The translations under genes were made by a program, and so were the position numbers. DNA of 64,000 nt, from NCBI RefSeq assembly GCF_016406305.1, contig NZ_CP066369.1, forward strand, positions 576,501-640,500, read 5' to 3'. The stretch comes from Shewanella putrefaciens. Lineage in GTDB: Bacteria > Pseudomonadota > Gammaproteobacteria > Enterobacterales > Shewanellaceae. Positions 52,935-62,858 of this stretch are shown piece by piece (the stretch's first letter is position 1; every line of letters begins with the position of its first letter). A model generated the notes under the pieces. The model saw only the letters and a list, made by a program, of their open reading frames with translations, had not been told where the DNA came from and did not search any database.

Positions 52935-54218
52935 ATGAATTCAAATACCCACCGAGTTAATGCTCTTCTGCCTGCGACAGTTGCAGTGCCAACAGAGAGT
53001 TCGTTCATGCGTTCAAGACTCGCCCTTGCATTATCTATGTTGGTTTCGCTGACATTCACCCTAGCCCAGCCAGTATGGGCGAGTGGCGATCATGCAGCAC
53101 AGAGCCCGGCCGCAAGTGGTGCCCCAGCAGCGCAGGGGGATGAACATAGCGAACAGGCATTAAAGTTCACCGAGGCGCAGCAAGCTTTAGCGGGGATAAG
53201 TTTGCAGTCACTGACGAGCGACAGTTTGAATATCGCCAACTTAAATTTGGATATCAGGGCAACGGCCACCTTAGTGGTTGACCGAGACAGAACCTCGACT
53301 CTGGCACCGCAGCTCGATGTGCGGGTGCTTGCGCGCCATGTGGTGCCGGGGCAAGAGGTTAAAAAAGGTGAGCCTTTACTGACCTTGGGAGGCGCAGCAG
53401 TTGCGCAGGCGCAGGCGGATTATATCAATGCCGCCGCCGAGTGGAGCCGAGTCAAACGCATGAGCGAAGGCGCAGTGAGTGTTAGCCGCCGTATGCAGGC
53501 GCAGGTGGATGCGGAGCTTAAGCGGGCGATTTTAGAGGCGATTAAGATGACGAGCACGCAAATTCGCGCCCTGGAATCGACGCCAGAGGCCATAGGCAGT
53601 TATCAACTCTTAGCACCGATTGATGGCCGAGTGCAGCAGGATATCGCCATGCTCGGCCAAGTGTTTACCGCGGGGACCTCCCTAATGCAGCTCACCGACG
53701 AGTCCCATTTGTGGGTTGAGGCGCAGCTCACGCCCACTCAGGCGGCTGATATCAAGATTGGCAGCGCCGCCTTAGTGCAAGTGGGGGACAAAACCTTAGC
53801 GGGTAAGATTATCGGCCGCTCCCATGAGCTTGATAGTGTGACCCGCACCGAGCAAGTGTTAGTGAGTCTGCCCAATCCCGAACACGTTCTGCATGCGGGA
53901 CAGTTCGTTGAATTGTACTTTGCCAACGCCAGCGCTAACTCTGCTGGTAAAACTGCCGATAGTGCTGGCGGTGGCATAGTGTTGCCCGATGCGGCGCTGA
54001 CCCGTGGGGGTGACGGCGATTGGCAGATCTTTATTCAAGATGAGGATGGTTTCGAAGCCATCGAAGTTGAAGTGGTGCAGCGTCAACGCGGCTTGAGTTT
54101 AGTGCGTGGGCCAGAGCTTGAAAAGGCTAAAGAGGCTCAGCTTAAGGTCGTGGTTTCTGGCGCATTTTTCTTGGCATCCGAGCAGGCGAAAGCGGGCTTT
54201 GATATTCATGCCCACTAA
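52935..54218 (+). CDS. Periplasmic adaptor of heavy-metal RND efflux (CzcB-like)
   Basis: A 427-residue HlyD/CzcB-type membrane fusion protein. The N-terminal hydrophobic stretch (about 24-48) is an anchor or signal. VLARHVVPGQEVKKGEPLLTLGGA near 122 and the matching IDGRVQQDIAMLGQVFTAGTSL near 232 are the two lipoyl halves, with a short helical hairpin between them. I chose ATG 52935, which has AGGAAAT in front. ATG 52917 is in frame but sits inside the end of the previous gene without a ribosome site. Confidence 0.88.
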   Translation: MNSNTHRVNALLPATVAVPTESSFMRSRLALALSMLVSLTFTLAQPVWASGDHAAQSPAASGAPAAQGDEHSEQALKFTEAQQALAGISLQSLTSDSLNIANLNLDIRATATLVVDRDRTSTLAPQLDVRVLARHVVPGQEVKKGEPLLTLGGAAVAQAQADYINAAAEWSRVKRMSEGAVSVSRRMQAQVDAELKRAILEAIKMTSTQIRALESTPEAIGSYQLLAPIDGRVQQDIAMLGQVFTAGTSLMQLTDESHLWVEAQLTPTQAADIKIGSAALVQVGDKTLAGKIIGRSHELDSVTRTEQVLVSLPNPEHVLHAGQFVELYFANASANSAGKTADSAGGGIVLPDAALTRGGDGDWQIFIQDEDGFEAIEVEVVQRQRGLSLVRGPELEKAKEAQLKVVVSGAFFLASEQAKAGFDIHAH

Positions 54219-54245
54219 TACGAGCCCTCGTTTTGGAGATTTGCT

Positions 54246-57200
54246 ATGTTGCAAAAAATAATCGAAGCCGCGATTAAAAATCGGCTATTAGTGGTGCTGG
54301 CCCTGCTCGCTGTGAGTGTCGGCTGCGCGGCTATGTTGCCTAAATTGAATCTCGATGCCTTTCCCGATGTCACCAACGTGCAAGTGACCATCAATACCGC
54401 GGCCGAAGGTTTAGCCGCCGAAGAGGTGGAAAAGCTCATCAGTTATCCGGTGGAGTCGGCCATGTACGCCCTCCCTGCGGTAACTGAGGTTCGCTCCCTA
54501 TCACGTACGGGTTTGTCGATTGTGACTGTGGTATTTGCCGAGGGGACGGATATTTACTTCGCCCGCCAGCAAGTGTTTGAGCAGTTGCAGGCAGCGCGGG
54601 AGATGATCCCAAGTGGCGTCGGTGTGCCAGAAATTGGCCCTAATACCTCAGGATTAGGGCAAATTTATCAGTATATTCTGCGCGCCGAGCCGGATTCCGG
54701 CATAGGAGCCGCAGAGCTTAGAAGTCTCAATGATTATCTAGTGAAGCTTATCCTGATGCCCGTGGGGGGGGTGACAGACGTGTTGTCCTTTGGCGGCGAC
54801 GTGCGCCAGTACCAAGTGCAGGTCGACTCCAATAAACTGCGTGCCTATGGTTTGTCTATGGCGCAGGTGACCGAAGCGCTAGAGAGCAATAATCGCAACG
54901 CTGGCGGTTGGTTTATGGACCAAGGCCAGGAGCAACTTGTGGTGCGCGGTTATGGCATGTTGCCCGCGGGAGAAGCCGGATTAGCGGCGATCGCGCAAAT
55001 TCCTCTGACGGAGGATAAAGGCACACCCGTTAGAGTTAGTGATATTGCTATCGTCGATTTTGGCAGCGAAATTCGTGTTGGCGCTGTGACTATGACCCGC
55101 CGTGATGAGGCGGGCAAAGTGCAAAACCTTGGCGAAGTGGTTGCAGGCGTAGTGCTTAAACGCATGGGGGCTAATACTAAGGCGACGATCGATGATATCG
55201 GCGCGCGGGTGAACCTTATCGAGCAGGCCTTGCCCGAGGGCGTGTCCTTCGAAGTGTTTTACGACCAAGCAGATTTGGTTGAAAAAGCCGTGACTACAGT
55301 ACGGGACGCACTGCTGATGGCCTTCGTGTTTATCGTGGCTATTCTGGCATTGTTCCTCGTCAATATCCGCGCGACCCTGCTGGTACTGCTGTCCATTCCC
55401 GTGTCCATTGGACTCGCGTTAATGGTGATGTCTTACTATGGATTGTCGGCAAACCTGATGTCGCTTGGCGGTTTAGCCGTGGCGATTGGTATGTTAGTCG
55501 ATGGCTCTGTGGTGATGGTGGAGAATATTTTCAAACACTTAACTCAACCCGATCGTCGCCATCTACCCGAGGCGCGGGATAGGGCCGATGGTGAGATTGA
55601 CCCCTACCACAGTGATGAGGATGGTGGTCAGCAGGCCAATATGGCTATCCGTATTATGCTGGCGGCAAAGGAGGTTTGTAGCCCCATCTTCTTTGCGACG
55701 GCGATTATCATCGTGGTGTTTGCCCCACTGTTTGCCCTCGAAGGTGTCGAAGGTAAGCTGTTCCAACCTATGGCGGTCAGTATCATATTGGCCATGATCT
55801 CGGCGCTTATGGTGGCCTTGATTGCCGTACCTGCCCTTGCTGTGTATTTGTTTAAGCGCGGCGTAGTATTAAGGGAAAGTGTGGTATTAGCGCCTATAGA
55901 CATAGGCTATCGTACGTTACTCACTGCCACCTTAGCACGGCCGAAAGTGGTGATGATCAGCGCCATCTTGATGTTTGGAATTAGCATATTGCTATTGCCG
56001 CGTTTGGGAACGGAATTCGTCCCCGAATTGGAGGAGGGAACGATTAACTTGAGAGTGACCCTAGCGCCGACGGCGAGCCTTGGCACCTCCTTGGATGTCG
56101 CCCCAAAGCTTGAGGCCATTTTGCTGGCGTTTCCCGAGGTGGAATACGCCCTGAGCCGTATCGGTGCGCCAGAGCTTGGCGGTGATCCTGAACCTGTGAG
56201 TAATATCGAGATTTATATTGGTCTTAAGCCGATTGATGAGTGGCAATCGGCAAGTTCACGCTTGGAGTTGCAGCGCCTGATGGAGGAGAAACTCAGTGTA
56301 TTTCCCGGACTCCTGCTGACCTTTTCGCAGCCGATTGCGACTCGAGTCGATGAGCTACTTTCAGGAGTAAAAGCCCAGCTCGCAATTAAAATCTTTGGCC
56401 CTGATTTAGCCGTATTGTCGGAAAAAGGCCAAGCCCTCACCGATCTGGTGGCGAAAATCCCCGGCGCCGTAGATGTGTCATTAGAGCAAGTGAGCGGAGA
56501 GGCACAATTGGTCGTGCGGCCAAAGCGCGATCTATTGGCCCGTTACGGCATTAGTGTCGATGAGGTGATGAGCCTCGTCAGTCAAGGCATTGGTGGCGCC
56601 AGTGCTGGGCAAGTTATCGATGGCAATGCCAGATACGACATCAATGTGCGCCTCGCCACCGAGTTTCGCCAAAGCCCTGATGCGATTAAAGATTTGCTCC
56701 TGAGTGGTACCAATGGCGCCACGGTGCGTTTGGGAGAAGTTGCCAGCGTCGAAGTGGAAATGGCGCCGCCGAATATTCGCCGTGACGATGTGCAGCGCCG
56801 TGTGGTGGTGCAGGCCAACGTGGCGGGCCGGGATATGGGATCTGTGGTAAAAGATATTTATGCCCTAGTGCCACAGGCCGATTTACCCGCGGGATACACA
56901 GTGATAGTGGGCGGCCAGTATGAGAATCAGCAGCGGGCACAGCAAAAGCTGATGTTGGTGGTGCCGATTTCTATCGCCTTGATTGCCTTGCTGTTGTACT
57001 TCTCCTTTGGCTCAGTCAAGCAAGTCTTACTTATCATGGCGAACGTACCCTTAGCCTTGATTGGCGGCATAGTGGCGCTGTTTGTCAGCGGCACTTATTT
57101 GTCCGTGCCTAGCTCCATCGGCTTTATCACTTTATTTGGTGTGGCTGTGCTCAACGGCGTAGTGCTGGTGGATTCCATCAATCAGCGCAGGCAGAGTGGC

Positions 57201-57449
57201 GAGACACTCTATCAGTGTGTTTATGAGGGTACGGTTGGGCGTTTACGCCCGGTATTGATGACGGCACTGACCTCGGCCCTAGGCTTGATCCCGATTTTAT
57301 TGTCATCGGGGGTGGGCAGTGAGATCCAAAAGCCACTGGCCGTGGTGATTATCGGCGGCTTGTTTAGCTCGACGGCGTTGACTTTGCTGGTGTTGCCGAC
57401 CTTGTATCGCTGGCTGTATCGAAACGATAAGCAACCGATGCTCGAATAA
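54246..57449 (+). CDS. Heavy-metal RND efflux pump (CzcA/CusA family)
   Basis: A 1067-residue inner-membrane proton antiporter of the HME-RND family. NLDAFPDVTNVQVTI near residue 33 and LSRTGLSIVTVVF near 84 are family motifs. The helix-4 motif reads GLAVAIGMLVDGSVVMVEN: it has the later Asp and Glu but Ala where the DFG motif of zinc/cobalt CzcA has its first Asp, so metal specificity is uncertain. A polar loop of about 40 residues, rich in Asp, Glu and His, follows helix 4 (about residues 435-475). GGAG precedes the ATG. Confidence 0.9.
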   Translation: MLQKIIEAAIKNRLLVVLALLAVSVGCAAMLPKLNLDAFPDVTNVQVTINTAAEGLAAEEVEKLISYPVESAMYALPAVTEVRSLSRTGLSIVTVVFAEGTDIYFARQQVFEQLQAAREMIPSGVGVPEIGPNTSGLGQIYQYILRAEPDSGIGAAELRSLNDYLVKLILMPVGGVTDVLSFGGDVRQYQVQVDSNKLRAYGLSMAQVTEALESNNRNAGGWFMDQGQEQLVVRGYGMLPAGEAGLAAIAQIPLTEDKGTPVRVSDIAIVDFGSEIRVGAVTMTRRDEAGKVQNLGEVVAGVVLKRMGANTKATIDDIGARVNLIEQALPEGVSFEVFYDQADLVEKAVTTVRDALLMAFVFIVAILALFLVNIRATLLVLLSIPVSIGLALMVMSYYGLSANLMSLGGLAVAIGMLVDGSVVMVENIFKHLTQPDRRHLPEARDRADGEIDPYHSDEDGGQQANMAIRIMLAAKEVCSPIFFATAIIIVVFAPLFALEGVEGKLFQPMAVSIILAMISALMVALIAVPALAVYLFKRGVVLRESVVLAPIDIGYRTLLTATLARPKVVMISAILMFGISILLLPRLGTEFVPELEEGTINLRVTLAPTASLGTSLDVAPKLEAILLAFPEVEYALSRIGAPELGGDPEPVSNIEIYIGLKPIDEWQSASSRLELQRLMEEKLSVFPGLLLTFSQPIATRVDELLSGVKAQLAIKIFGPDLAVLSEKGQALTDLVAKIPGAVDVSLEQVSGEAQLVVRPKRDLLARYGISVDEVMSLVSQGIGGASAGQVIDGNARYDINVRLATEFRQSPDAIKDLLLSGTNGATVRLGEVASVEVEMAPPNIRRDDVQRRVVVQANVAGRDMGSVVKDIYALVPQADLPAGYTVIVGGQYENQQRAQQKLMLVVPISIALIALLLYFSFGSVKQVLLIMANVPLALIGGIVALFVSGTYLSVPSSIGFITLFGVAVLNGVVLVDSINQRRQSGETLYQCVYEGTVGRLRPVLMTALTSALGLIPILLSSGVGSEIQKPLAVVIIGGLFSSTALTLLVLPTLYRWLYRNDKQPMLE

Positions 57450-57577
57450 GCTTAATCACGGGCCTTGCGATTTCTGTGGCAAGGCTCATGTTAAAGTCTA
57501 AAAATCAGTGAGCTATAGTGCTTGATATAGGCTAGGCTTAACACTTGGATTAAGGATTAATATCTCTGGAGAGCATT

Positions 57578-57901
57578 ATGATCGCTGTCATTTTTGAAGT
57601 CATTCCAACCAAGGAAGGCAAGGAAGAATATCTGCACGTGGCGGCTGAAATGCGCCAATACTTAGAGGGCCGCAAGGGACTGATCTCCATCGAACGTTTT
57701 CAGAGTTTAACCGACGATGGCAAAGTACTGAGCCTGTCATTTTGGGAAGATATGGCGTCCATTACCCAATGGCGCAACCAGATGGCCCATAGCATTGCCG
57801 AGCAAACGGGGATAGTGCCTTGCTTATTTAATGCTTACCGCATTCGGGTGGCAGAAGTGGTGCAGGATTACAGTGAAACTTTGCATGAAGTTGCCGAATA
57901 G
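57578..57901 (+). CDS. Antibiotic-biosynthesis-monooxygenase (ABM) fold protein
   Basis: A 107-residue cytoplasmic protein. FEVIPTKEGKEEYLHVAAEMRQYLEGRKGLISIERF and the LSFWEDMASITQWRN segment give the ferredoxin-like dimeric ABM fold. Members oxidise small aromatics or bind heme, and no specific substrate can be proposed. GGAGAGC precedes the ATG. A bidirectional terminator at 57927 separates it from mscL. Confidence 0.85.
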   Translation: MIAVIFEVIPTKEGKEEYLHVAAEMRQYLEGRKGLISIERFQSLTDDGKVLSLSFWEDMASITQWRNQMAHSIAEQTGIVPCLFNAYRIRVAEVVQDYSETLHEVAE

Positions 57902-57926
57902 CTGAGTTATCGCTTTGATAAAAAAC

Positions 57927-57954
57927 AAAACCCATCGAATTCGATGGGTTTTTT
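57927..57954. terminator. Bidirectional terminator between the ABM gene and mscL
   Basis: AAAACCCATCGAA pairs with TTCGATGGGTTTT as a perfect palindrome with T-runs on both strands, between two convergent genes. Confidence 0.92.
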
Positions 57955-57970
57955 ATGCAATAAAGCGAGC

Positions 57971-58381
57971 TTACTTTTCTTGCTGGCTTTTTAGCAGATC
58001 GCGGATTTCCGACAGTAACTCTTGATCTTTTGTCGGCGCAGCTGGCGCCTTAGGCGCTTCTTCTTCCTTGCGTTTTAGGCTGTTGATCGCTTTTAAGCCC
58101 ATGAAAATGGCGAAGGCGATAATGGTAAAATCGATCACAGTTTGAATAAACTTACCATAGGCAATCACAACCGCGGGCGCATCGCCCTGGGCGGCAAGTA
58201 GCACAACACTCAGATCGCTAAAATTCACACCACCTAAAATAATACCTATGGGAGGCATAATGATATCGGCCACAAAGGACGACACAATTTTACCAAATGC
58301 GGCACCAATGATAATACCCACCGCCATATCGATCACATTGCCACGGGATGCAAAAGCCTTGAACTCTTTAAGTAAGCTCAT
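57971..58381 (-). CDS. mscL: Large-conductance mechanosensitive channel
   Basis: A 136-residue pentameric channel that opens under high membrane tension to protect cells from osmotic downshock. [40 protein letters not shown] is the N-terminal amphipathic helix and first membrane helix; the second helix lies near 76-98. The C-terminal helix [25 protein letters not shown] is typical. E. coli MscL has 136 residues. Confidence 0.96.
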   Translation of the reverse strand: MSLLKEFKAFASRGNVIDMAVGIIIGAAFGKIVSSFVADIIMPPIGIILGGVNFSDLSVVLLAAQGDAPAVVIAYGKFIQTVIDFTIIAFAIFMGLKAINSLKRKEEEAPKAPAAPTKDQELLSEIRDLLKSQQEK

Positions 58382-58820
58382 TAGGTTTCCTCCAAAATTA
58401 AGATTAAATGTTAAATTTTATTATGCTAACTGTATCAGGAAAACCTAAGGTCTGTTGCTGCCTGTTACCTTGCCAAGCTTATAGGGGCTTATAGATTAAG
58501 GCAATTATGACATTAAGGATTTATCCTTTGCCTGCTATTACAGGCTGACATAATTACAGTTGTTACGGCAAAGTGACGATTTTTTAGGCGTCTTGGTCAT
58601 TTTTGCCGATAAATTCGGGGACCTCCAATACTTGAGTTCCCCAACGTTCAAACAGCGCCGTATAGATAAATTCGATAGGCAAAAGCCTTGCTCAGTTAAA
58701 CCATGGGTCAGCAAGCCTATATTCAAGCCTATATTCAAGCCTATAACGATGTGTTTTTTATGGTCTTTATGCTGTGCTAGACTCAGGGCTCTTTTCGATG
58801 ATTTGCAGAGGGATAATCGT
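58382..58820. other. Intergenic region between mscL and the ElaA-type gene
   Basis: About 440 bases. It contains two and a half copies of a 12-bp repeat, CAAGCCTATATT, at 58712-58745, and the promoter regions of both divergent genes. The frame of the acetyltransferase is open through this stretch from 58560, but it lacks homology there and is treated as non-coding. Confidence 0.5.
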
Positions 58821-59276
58821 TTGCAGTGGCAAAATCTGACGTTTAATCAATTAACTGCCAATACCCTATATGACATATTGAAGCTAAGAGTCGATGTGTT
58901 TGTGGTAGAACAGGCCTGTGCCTATCCTGAGCTTGACGATAAGGATAGACACCCAGAAACCCAGCATTTATTTGCACTCTCCACCGAGGGAGAACTCCTC
59001 GCCTACGCGCGAGTTTTACCGCCGGGGCTGAGTTATCCCGAGGCGAGTATCGGCCGAGTCGTCGTGGCACCTGCGGGGCGAGGTCAGGGGATTGCAACAC
59101 CGTTAATGCAGCGGGCTATTGAGTCGGCCCTAGGGACATGGCCCGATGCGGGGATCCAAATCGGTGCCCAAGATTACCTTAAATCCTTCTATCAAAAGCT
59201 TGGCTTTAAAGCCTGCTCCGAGATGTATTTAGAAGATGGTATTCCCCATTTAGATATGCGCTACCAAGTTATGTAA
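58821..59276 (+). CDS. GNAT acetyltransferase, ElaA family
   Basis: A 151-residue acetyl-CoA-dependent acyltransferase. LYDILKLRVDVFVVEQACAYPELDDKD near residue 14, SIGRVVVAPAGRGQGIATPLMQRAIE near 75 (the acetyl-CoA loop) and IQIGAQDYLKSFYQKLGF near 108 match E. coli ElaA. The TTG at 58821, with AGAGGGA before it, gives LQWQNLTF at the N-terminus, parallel to MIEWQDLH in ElaA, so it is preferred over the long upstream extension. The natural substrate of ElaA is unknown. Confidence 0.85.
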   Translation: MQWQNLTFNQLTANTLYDILKLRVDVFVVEQACAYPELDDKDRHPETQHLFALSTEGELLAYARVLPPGLSYPEASIGRVVVAPAGRGQGIATPLMQRAIESALGTWPDAGIQIGAQDYLKSFYQKLGFKACSEMYLEDGIPHLDMRYQVM

Positions 59277-59332
59277 GTTAGCTATATAAGCTATGCGCTA
59301 AGTATTCAATTTTAAGGCAATAAGGAATGGAT

Positions 59333-59659
59333 ATGTCGACTGTAACTGACTATAAAATCAATCAACAGCAGCTCGTTTGTGTGGCGAGTTTTCTCGCAAA
59401 GGAAGGTAAAACACAGGCGCTTATCGAGGCGCTGGCATCTCTTATTCCCGATACGCGCCGCGAAGCCGGTTGTATTCGTTACGAGCTGAATGTGAGCCGC
59501 GATGAGCCACGCCGAGTGACGTTTGTAGAGAAGTTTGTCGATATTGCCGCCTTCGATGAGCACTGCGCTAAGGATGCAATTCAACACTATTTCCACCAAG
59601 TGATGCCCGAATTAGTCGAGTCATATCATGTGGAAACCTATCATCAAGTGATTATTTAA
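59333..59659 (+). CDS. YgiN-like ABM-domain monooxygenase
   Basis: A 108-residue protein of the dimeric alpha-beta barrel ABM family. The segments LVCVASFLAKEGKTQALIEALASLIPDTRREAGCIRYELN, FVEKFVDIAAFDEHC and HVETYHQV match the quinol-monooxygenase YgiN branch. The ATG at 59333 has AAGGA six bases ahead; the ATG at 59327 overlaps that site. Quinol oxidation is inferred from YgiN. Confidence 0.85.
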   Translation: MSTVTDYKINQQQLVCVASFLAKEGKTQALIEALASLIPDTRREAGCIRYELNVSRDEPRRVTFVEKFVDIAAFDEHCAKDAIQHYFHQVMPELVESYHVETYHQVII

Positions 59660-59852
59660 CCTTGGAGTAAACATGGGCTTTAGCCGTACATGGCTAGGTA
59701 AATTTAAGCTGATTTAGCTAAGTAAATAATGCTTTAGGGCGCATCATAGGGTGACTATCTTAAATTGTGTGACAGTGTGCTGATTTTAGGTACTGGCGAG
59801 CAGTTATGTTTACGGTAAGTCGTCCCTATTGATCTATCCCTAAGGAAACAAC

Positions 59853-60089
59853 ATGAAACAAGTCAAAGTGTTAGGTAGTGGTTGTGATAAATGCAGCAAA
59901 ACAGCCGAGATGATAGCGGATATATCTGAAGAAATGGGCGTAGATGCGATTGTGAAAAAGGACACAGATCCTCAATCCCTATTGAAATTTAAGGTGATGA
60001 AAACCCCAGCCGTAGTGATCGATGGTGAGTTAGTGCATAGTGGCTCAGTGCCTAGCCGCGGTGATATTGAAGAGTGGCTGCGGAATTAA
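59853..60089 (+). CDS. Redox-active-disulfide thioredoxin-like protein
   Basis: A 78-residue thioredoxin-fold protein with CDKC at residues 11-14 and the cis-proline segment KTPAVVIDGE near 50, as in the small 'redox-active disulfide protein 2' family (TM0996 type). The glutaredoxin-size fold lacks the WCGPC of thioredoxin. TAAGGAAACA precedes the ATG. Its partners are unknown. Confidence 0.85.
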   Translation: MKQVKVLGSGCDKCSKTAEMIADISEEMGVDAIVKKDTDPQSLLKFKVMKTPAVVIDGELVHSGSVPSRGDIEEWLRN

Positions 60090-60227
60090 TGGTGAAATTG
60101 AGCGAGTAAGAACCCATTCAAGCTTGTTAGAGTTGCTATCGGATTTTATCTAAAAGTGTGGATGGATCTTGGTGGCTTTTACTGGGATGATGTTAAAACT
60201 AACCCAATGGATTATGGGATAAAACTA

Positions 60228-61055
60228 ATGCTTAAGTGGCTGAATATATTGATTTATAGCGGGCTCATAAGTGTGGCACTTATGGCTTTACCGCTATGGG
60301 CCGCGCAAACATCCCCTGGGTTGATTCAGTCACTAAAAACCGAAAATGATTGGAAAAACACCGCCTATATTATCCAAGCGTTCGGTGAAGTTGCCCTTAA
60401 CAATGAGTATGACAATGCCAAACATGGCGTGCGTAAGTGGCGCATGCCGATACGAGTATTTATCGAGCATCAAGTGGGCGATAGTGCGCTGCATACCCAA
60501 TTAGTGCAGATGCACTTAGCCCATTTAGCCAAGATCACCGGCCACGATATTCAACGGACGAATACACTGCCTGAAGCCAATATTCACTTAGTCTTTACCC
60601 GTCAATCCCAGTGGGCGAGTGAAGTGGAGCGTTTAATGGGGCCGAGTGCGACTAAGAGTCTCCATGGTTCAGTGTGTATCGGGACATTTGCCCTTAACAG
60701 ACAGCGCGACATTGCACGTGCTTGGATCATTATTCCCGTCGATCAAGCCAAAATGCACGGCAAGTTAGTGGCCTGTGTGGTGGAAGAAATAACCCAAGTG
60801 TTAGGTCTACCCAATGATTCCGAGAAAGTATTTCCCTCCATCTTTAACGATAAAACCCCACAGGATTTATTGACTGGGCTCGATTTTATTTTGCTTAAAT
60901 TGCTCTACAGCCCAAGTATCAGTGCAGGAATGACGGCCGATGAAGCCAAGCAACCCCTGCAGGTTTTGATTGAGCAATGGCTGCGTGATGGCACAGTTGC
61001 TAATGCCGATAAAAGCGTGCGTCAAGGCGAGTTATACCCTTTACTCGGTTATTGA
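60228..61055 (+). CDS. Secreted DUF2927 protein
   Basis: A 275-residue periplasmic protein. The signal peptide covers about residues 1-25 (ending LPLWAAQT). The segments FGEVALNNEY near 48, KWRMPIRVFIEH near 70 and CVVEEITQVLGLPND near 187 belong to DUF2927 (PF11150); the last, with paired Glu, looks like a degenerate metalloprotease-style EExxQ helix. The start at 60228 has GGGA at a good distance; in-frame starts at 60156 and 60207 would bury the signal peptide. Confidence 0.82.
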   Translation: MLKWLNILIYSGLISVALMALPLWAAQTSPGLIQSLKTENDWKNTAYIIQAFGEVALNNEYDNAKHGVRKWRMPIRVFIEHQVGDSALHTQLVQMHLAHLAKITGHDIQRTNTLPEANIHLVFTRQSQWASEVERLMGPSATKSLHGSVCIGTFALNRQRDIARAWIIIPVDQAKMHGKLVACVVEEITQVLGLPNDSEKVFPSIFNDKTPQDLLTGLDFILLKLLYSPSISAGMTADEAKQPLQVLIEQWLRDGTVANADKSVRQGELYPLLGY

Positions 61056-61167
61056 GGGTGAAGTGTTAGCACTAAAATTGACATTGTTTACGTTGGATAA
61101 GTTAATTCTTTTTCTTTGCGGAATAAGGGCATAGTCTATATTTAGATAAACATATTGGAGGGATACC

Positions 61168-62610
61168 ATGCGGATGACATTGCAGTTTTTAGGGGCGACG
61201 GAGGAAGTGACAGGCTCGTGCCATCTGCTTTCGGTCGATCATGAACACTTATTGCTCGATTGTGGGTTGATCCAAGGAGGTAAAGCGGATGAATTGCGTA
61301 ACCATGAACCCTTCGCCTTCGATCCCGAGTCTATTTCCGCTGTGGTGCTCAGCCATGCCCATATAGACCATTCTGGGCGTTTACCTCTGTTAGTCAAATC
61401 GGGTTTCGATGGGCCTATTTATACCCATAAAGCCACGACTGAGCTTTGCGCCATCATGCTTAAAGATGCGGCCATGCTACAGACTCGGGACACAGAAAGA
61501 GTCAATAAAAAGCGTGCCAAGCATGATCTTGATCCCCTAGAGCCCCTATTTACCGTCGAAGATGCCGAGCAGGTCATTAAGCAGTTTGTGCCTCTGGAAT
61601 ATGGTCAAGTGACTCGGGTTATCCCCCATGTGGATATTTGTCTATCGGATGCAGGGCATATTTTAGGCTCGGCCTTAGTCGAACTTTGGTTAGGCGAGGG
61701 GCAGGCACAGAAGAAAATAGTCTTCAGTGGCGATTTGGGGCGTGCGGGCATGCCTATCCTGCATAACCCGACCTTAGTGGATACGGCGGACTTAGTGTTA
61801 ATGGAAAGCACCTATGGCAATCGTTTTCACCGAAGCTGGACGGACACGTTAGCCGAGTTAAAGGAGATTTTTGCTAAGGCGGTGAGCGAAAGCCAAGGGA
61901 ATATTTTACTGCCAGCGTTCTCGGTTGGGCGGGCGCAGGAGTTGCTATATCTGTTTCACTTATACGCCAAAGAGTGGGAGCTTTCCCGCTGGCGGATCTG
62001 CTTGGACAGTCCGATGGCCATTGAGGCGACCCGGGTTTACGTTAACAACTATCCTTTAATGGACGAGGATTTTAAGCGTTTCACCCGCCAGCATCCCGGA
62101 CAACACCCACTACTCTCAAATGTTGAGTTTATTCAAACAACTGAAGAGTCTATTGCGCTCAATGATGTTCATAAGGGGTTGATTATTATTGCAGGGAGCG
62201 GCATGTGTAACGGTGGACGTATTCGCAGTCACTTTGAACATAACCTGTGGCGTCCGGAATGTGATGTGATCATCTGTGGTTATCAAGCCCTAGGTACTCC
62301 TGGACGTGCCTTAGTCGATGGAGCCGAAGAATTGACTATCCATGGCAACAGCATAAAAGCCGCCGCTAAGTTGCACACCGTCGGTGGGCTTTCGGCCCAT
62401 GCGGATCAGGCCGAGTTATTAAATTGGTATCGACACTTTAATAACCAACCACCGCTGATCTTGGTTCACGGTGAACCCGAGGCGCAGCATGGCTTAGTCG
62501 AAGTGCTCAATCAAGATCTTAAAACTAAGCCACAGGCTATAGCGATCGCTAGCCAGGGTGATCGACTGGATTTAAATGCGCTACCTAAATTAGTGTGGAA
62601 AACCGCTTAA
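61168..62610 (+). CDS. Metallo-beta-lactamase/beta-CASP RNase-like hydrolase
   Basis: A 480-residue cytoplasmic enzyme. The zinc site is HAHIDHSGRLP near residue 69, SDAGHILGSA near 155 and GDLGR near 182. The beta-CASP insert is in residues about 200-390, and GSGMCNGGRIRSHFEH with HTVGGLSAHADQAELLNWY form the C-terminal RNA-metabolising motifs. Relatives are CPSF-like nucleases; the bacterial homologues are not well characterised. GGAGGG precedes the ATG and a large hairpin follows. Confidence 0.9.
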   Translation: MRMTLQFLGATEEVTGSCHLLSVDHEHLLLDCGLIQGGKADELRNHEPFAFDPESISAVVLSHAHIDHSGRLPLLVKSGFDGPIYTHKATTELCAIMLKDAAMLQTRDTERVNKKRAKHDLDPLEPLFTVEDAEQVIKQFVPLEYGQVTRVIPHVDICLSDAGHILGSALVELWLGEGQAQKKIVFSGDLGRAGMPILHNPTLVDTADLVLMESTYGNRFHRSWTDTLAELKEIFAKAVSESQGNILLPAFSVGRAQELLYLFHLYAKEWELSRWRICLDSPMAIEATRVYVNNYPLMDEDFKRFTRQHPGQHPLLSNVEFIQTTEESIALNDVHKGLIIIAGSGMCNGGRIRSHFEHNLWRPECDVIICGYQALGTPGRALVDGAEELTIHGNSIKAAAKLHTVGGLSAHADQAELLNWYRHFNNQPPLILVHGEPEAQHGLVEVLNQDLKTKPQAIAIASQGDRLDLNALPKLVWKTA

Positions 62611-62618
62611 GTTTAGCC

Positions 62619-62660
62619 GTAACATGCTCCATACCTTAGGGTGTAGAGCATGTTACTTTT
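62619..62660 (+). terminator. Hairpin terminator after the beta-CASP gene
   Basis: GTAACATGCTC (62619-62629) and GAGCATGTTAC (62646-62656) are perfect 11-bp arms, with partial pairing in the 16-base loop and TTTT after the stem. Confidence 0.7.
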
Positions 62661-62858
62661 AAAGATAAATCAAAATAGTTATTTCTATTAAATAAACCCA
62701 GCCAGTGTTTCACTTGTTGGGTATTTCTTGTATTTTAACTCGAAACTTATCTTAGGCGATATTTCCTCTTGCCTATTTGGGGTTTATTGCTCAATGGGAA
62801 AATGCTTTATTAAAGTCGTCGTGAATGTGGGATAAAAACCATCAATGGAATGGAATGT

